A stretch of DNA of 33,553 nt, taken from contig CAZEDU010000051.1 in NCBI GenBank assembly GCA_964511185.1, forward strand, positions 1 through 33,553. The letters run 5' to 3'. Shown here one piece after another: positions 31,866 to 33,553 of this stretch. Origin of the DNA: CAZEDU01 sp964511185. GTDB taxonomy: Bacteria; Myxococcota; Myxococcia; Myxococcales; Myxococcaceae. The notes below the pieces were generated by a model. The model made no database searches, was not told the DNA's origin, and saw only the letters and a list, made by a program, of their open reading frames with translations. Position 1 is the first letter of the stretch; every line of letters begins with the position of its first letter. The position numbers and the translations under genes were made by a program.

Positions 31866-33553
<1,688 letters not shown>

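Overview
The window is strongly GC-rich (by eye about two thirds G+C, with most codons ending in G or C) and comes from a Gram-negative bacterium. Two lipoprotein signal peptides, a SecA with a C-terminal zinc-binding tail, a frataxin-like CyaY, a large calcium/metal-repeat lipoprotein of the MopE type, and many fused glycosyltransferases point to the Myxococcota/Deltaproteobacteria. This placement is an inference from gene content; no rRNA is present. Two 10-base N runs (3653-3662, 9978-9987) show that it is a scaffolded draft assembly.

About 1-22.2 kb is a cell-surface glycan biosynthesis cluster. It changes strand repeatedly and is not one operon. Leftward from 8134 run a GT4-GT2 fusion, a small coiled-coil protein, a methyltransferase-coiled coil-GT fusion, a GT4 enzyme, a membrane GT-C protein and rfbB (cut by the left edge). 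The next units are a membrane-anchored GT2 (8263-9489, +), a GT-C protein (9497-10910, -), a rightward set of GT4-GT2 fusion, GT-C protein and GT2-methyltransferase fusion (11054-16148), and two more leftward GT-C proteins (16193-19158). The last is a tightly coupled trio: nucleotide-sugar dehydrogenase, SDR epimerase/dehydratase and GT2 (19299-22239). Three DPM1-like GT2 domains that could make polyprenyl-phosphate sugars sit beside five GT-C membrane enzymes of the type that uses such donors. This suggests that much of the glycan is assembled or decorated outside the cytoplasmic membrane. No Wzx, Wzy, ABC exporter or initiating phosphoglycosyltransferase is visible here.

About 22.3-24.5 kb holds a small lipoprotein gene (-), a SixA-type phosphatase, cyaY and a REP-associated tyrosine transposase (RAYT). 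About 24.5-28.6 kb is the leftward translation operon rpsB-tsf-pyrH-frr, ending in a degenerate receiver-GGDEF protein that keeps its c-di-GMP inhibitory-site motif. A MopE-like repeat lipoprotein (28806-31694) and the C-terminal part of secA (cut by the right edge) follow, all leftward.

The most striking non-coding signal is a family of five double-palindrome REP elements in the right-hand 10 kb. Each begins 2-14 bases after a stop codon, and all five have the same orientation relative to the gene they follow. The RAYT gene lies between two of them and is the likely source of the family. Both N runs fall inside genes, and simple contig joins restore the reading frame in each case. No stretch longer than 300 bases lacks a gene.
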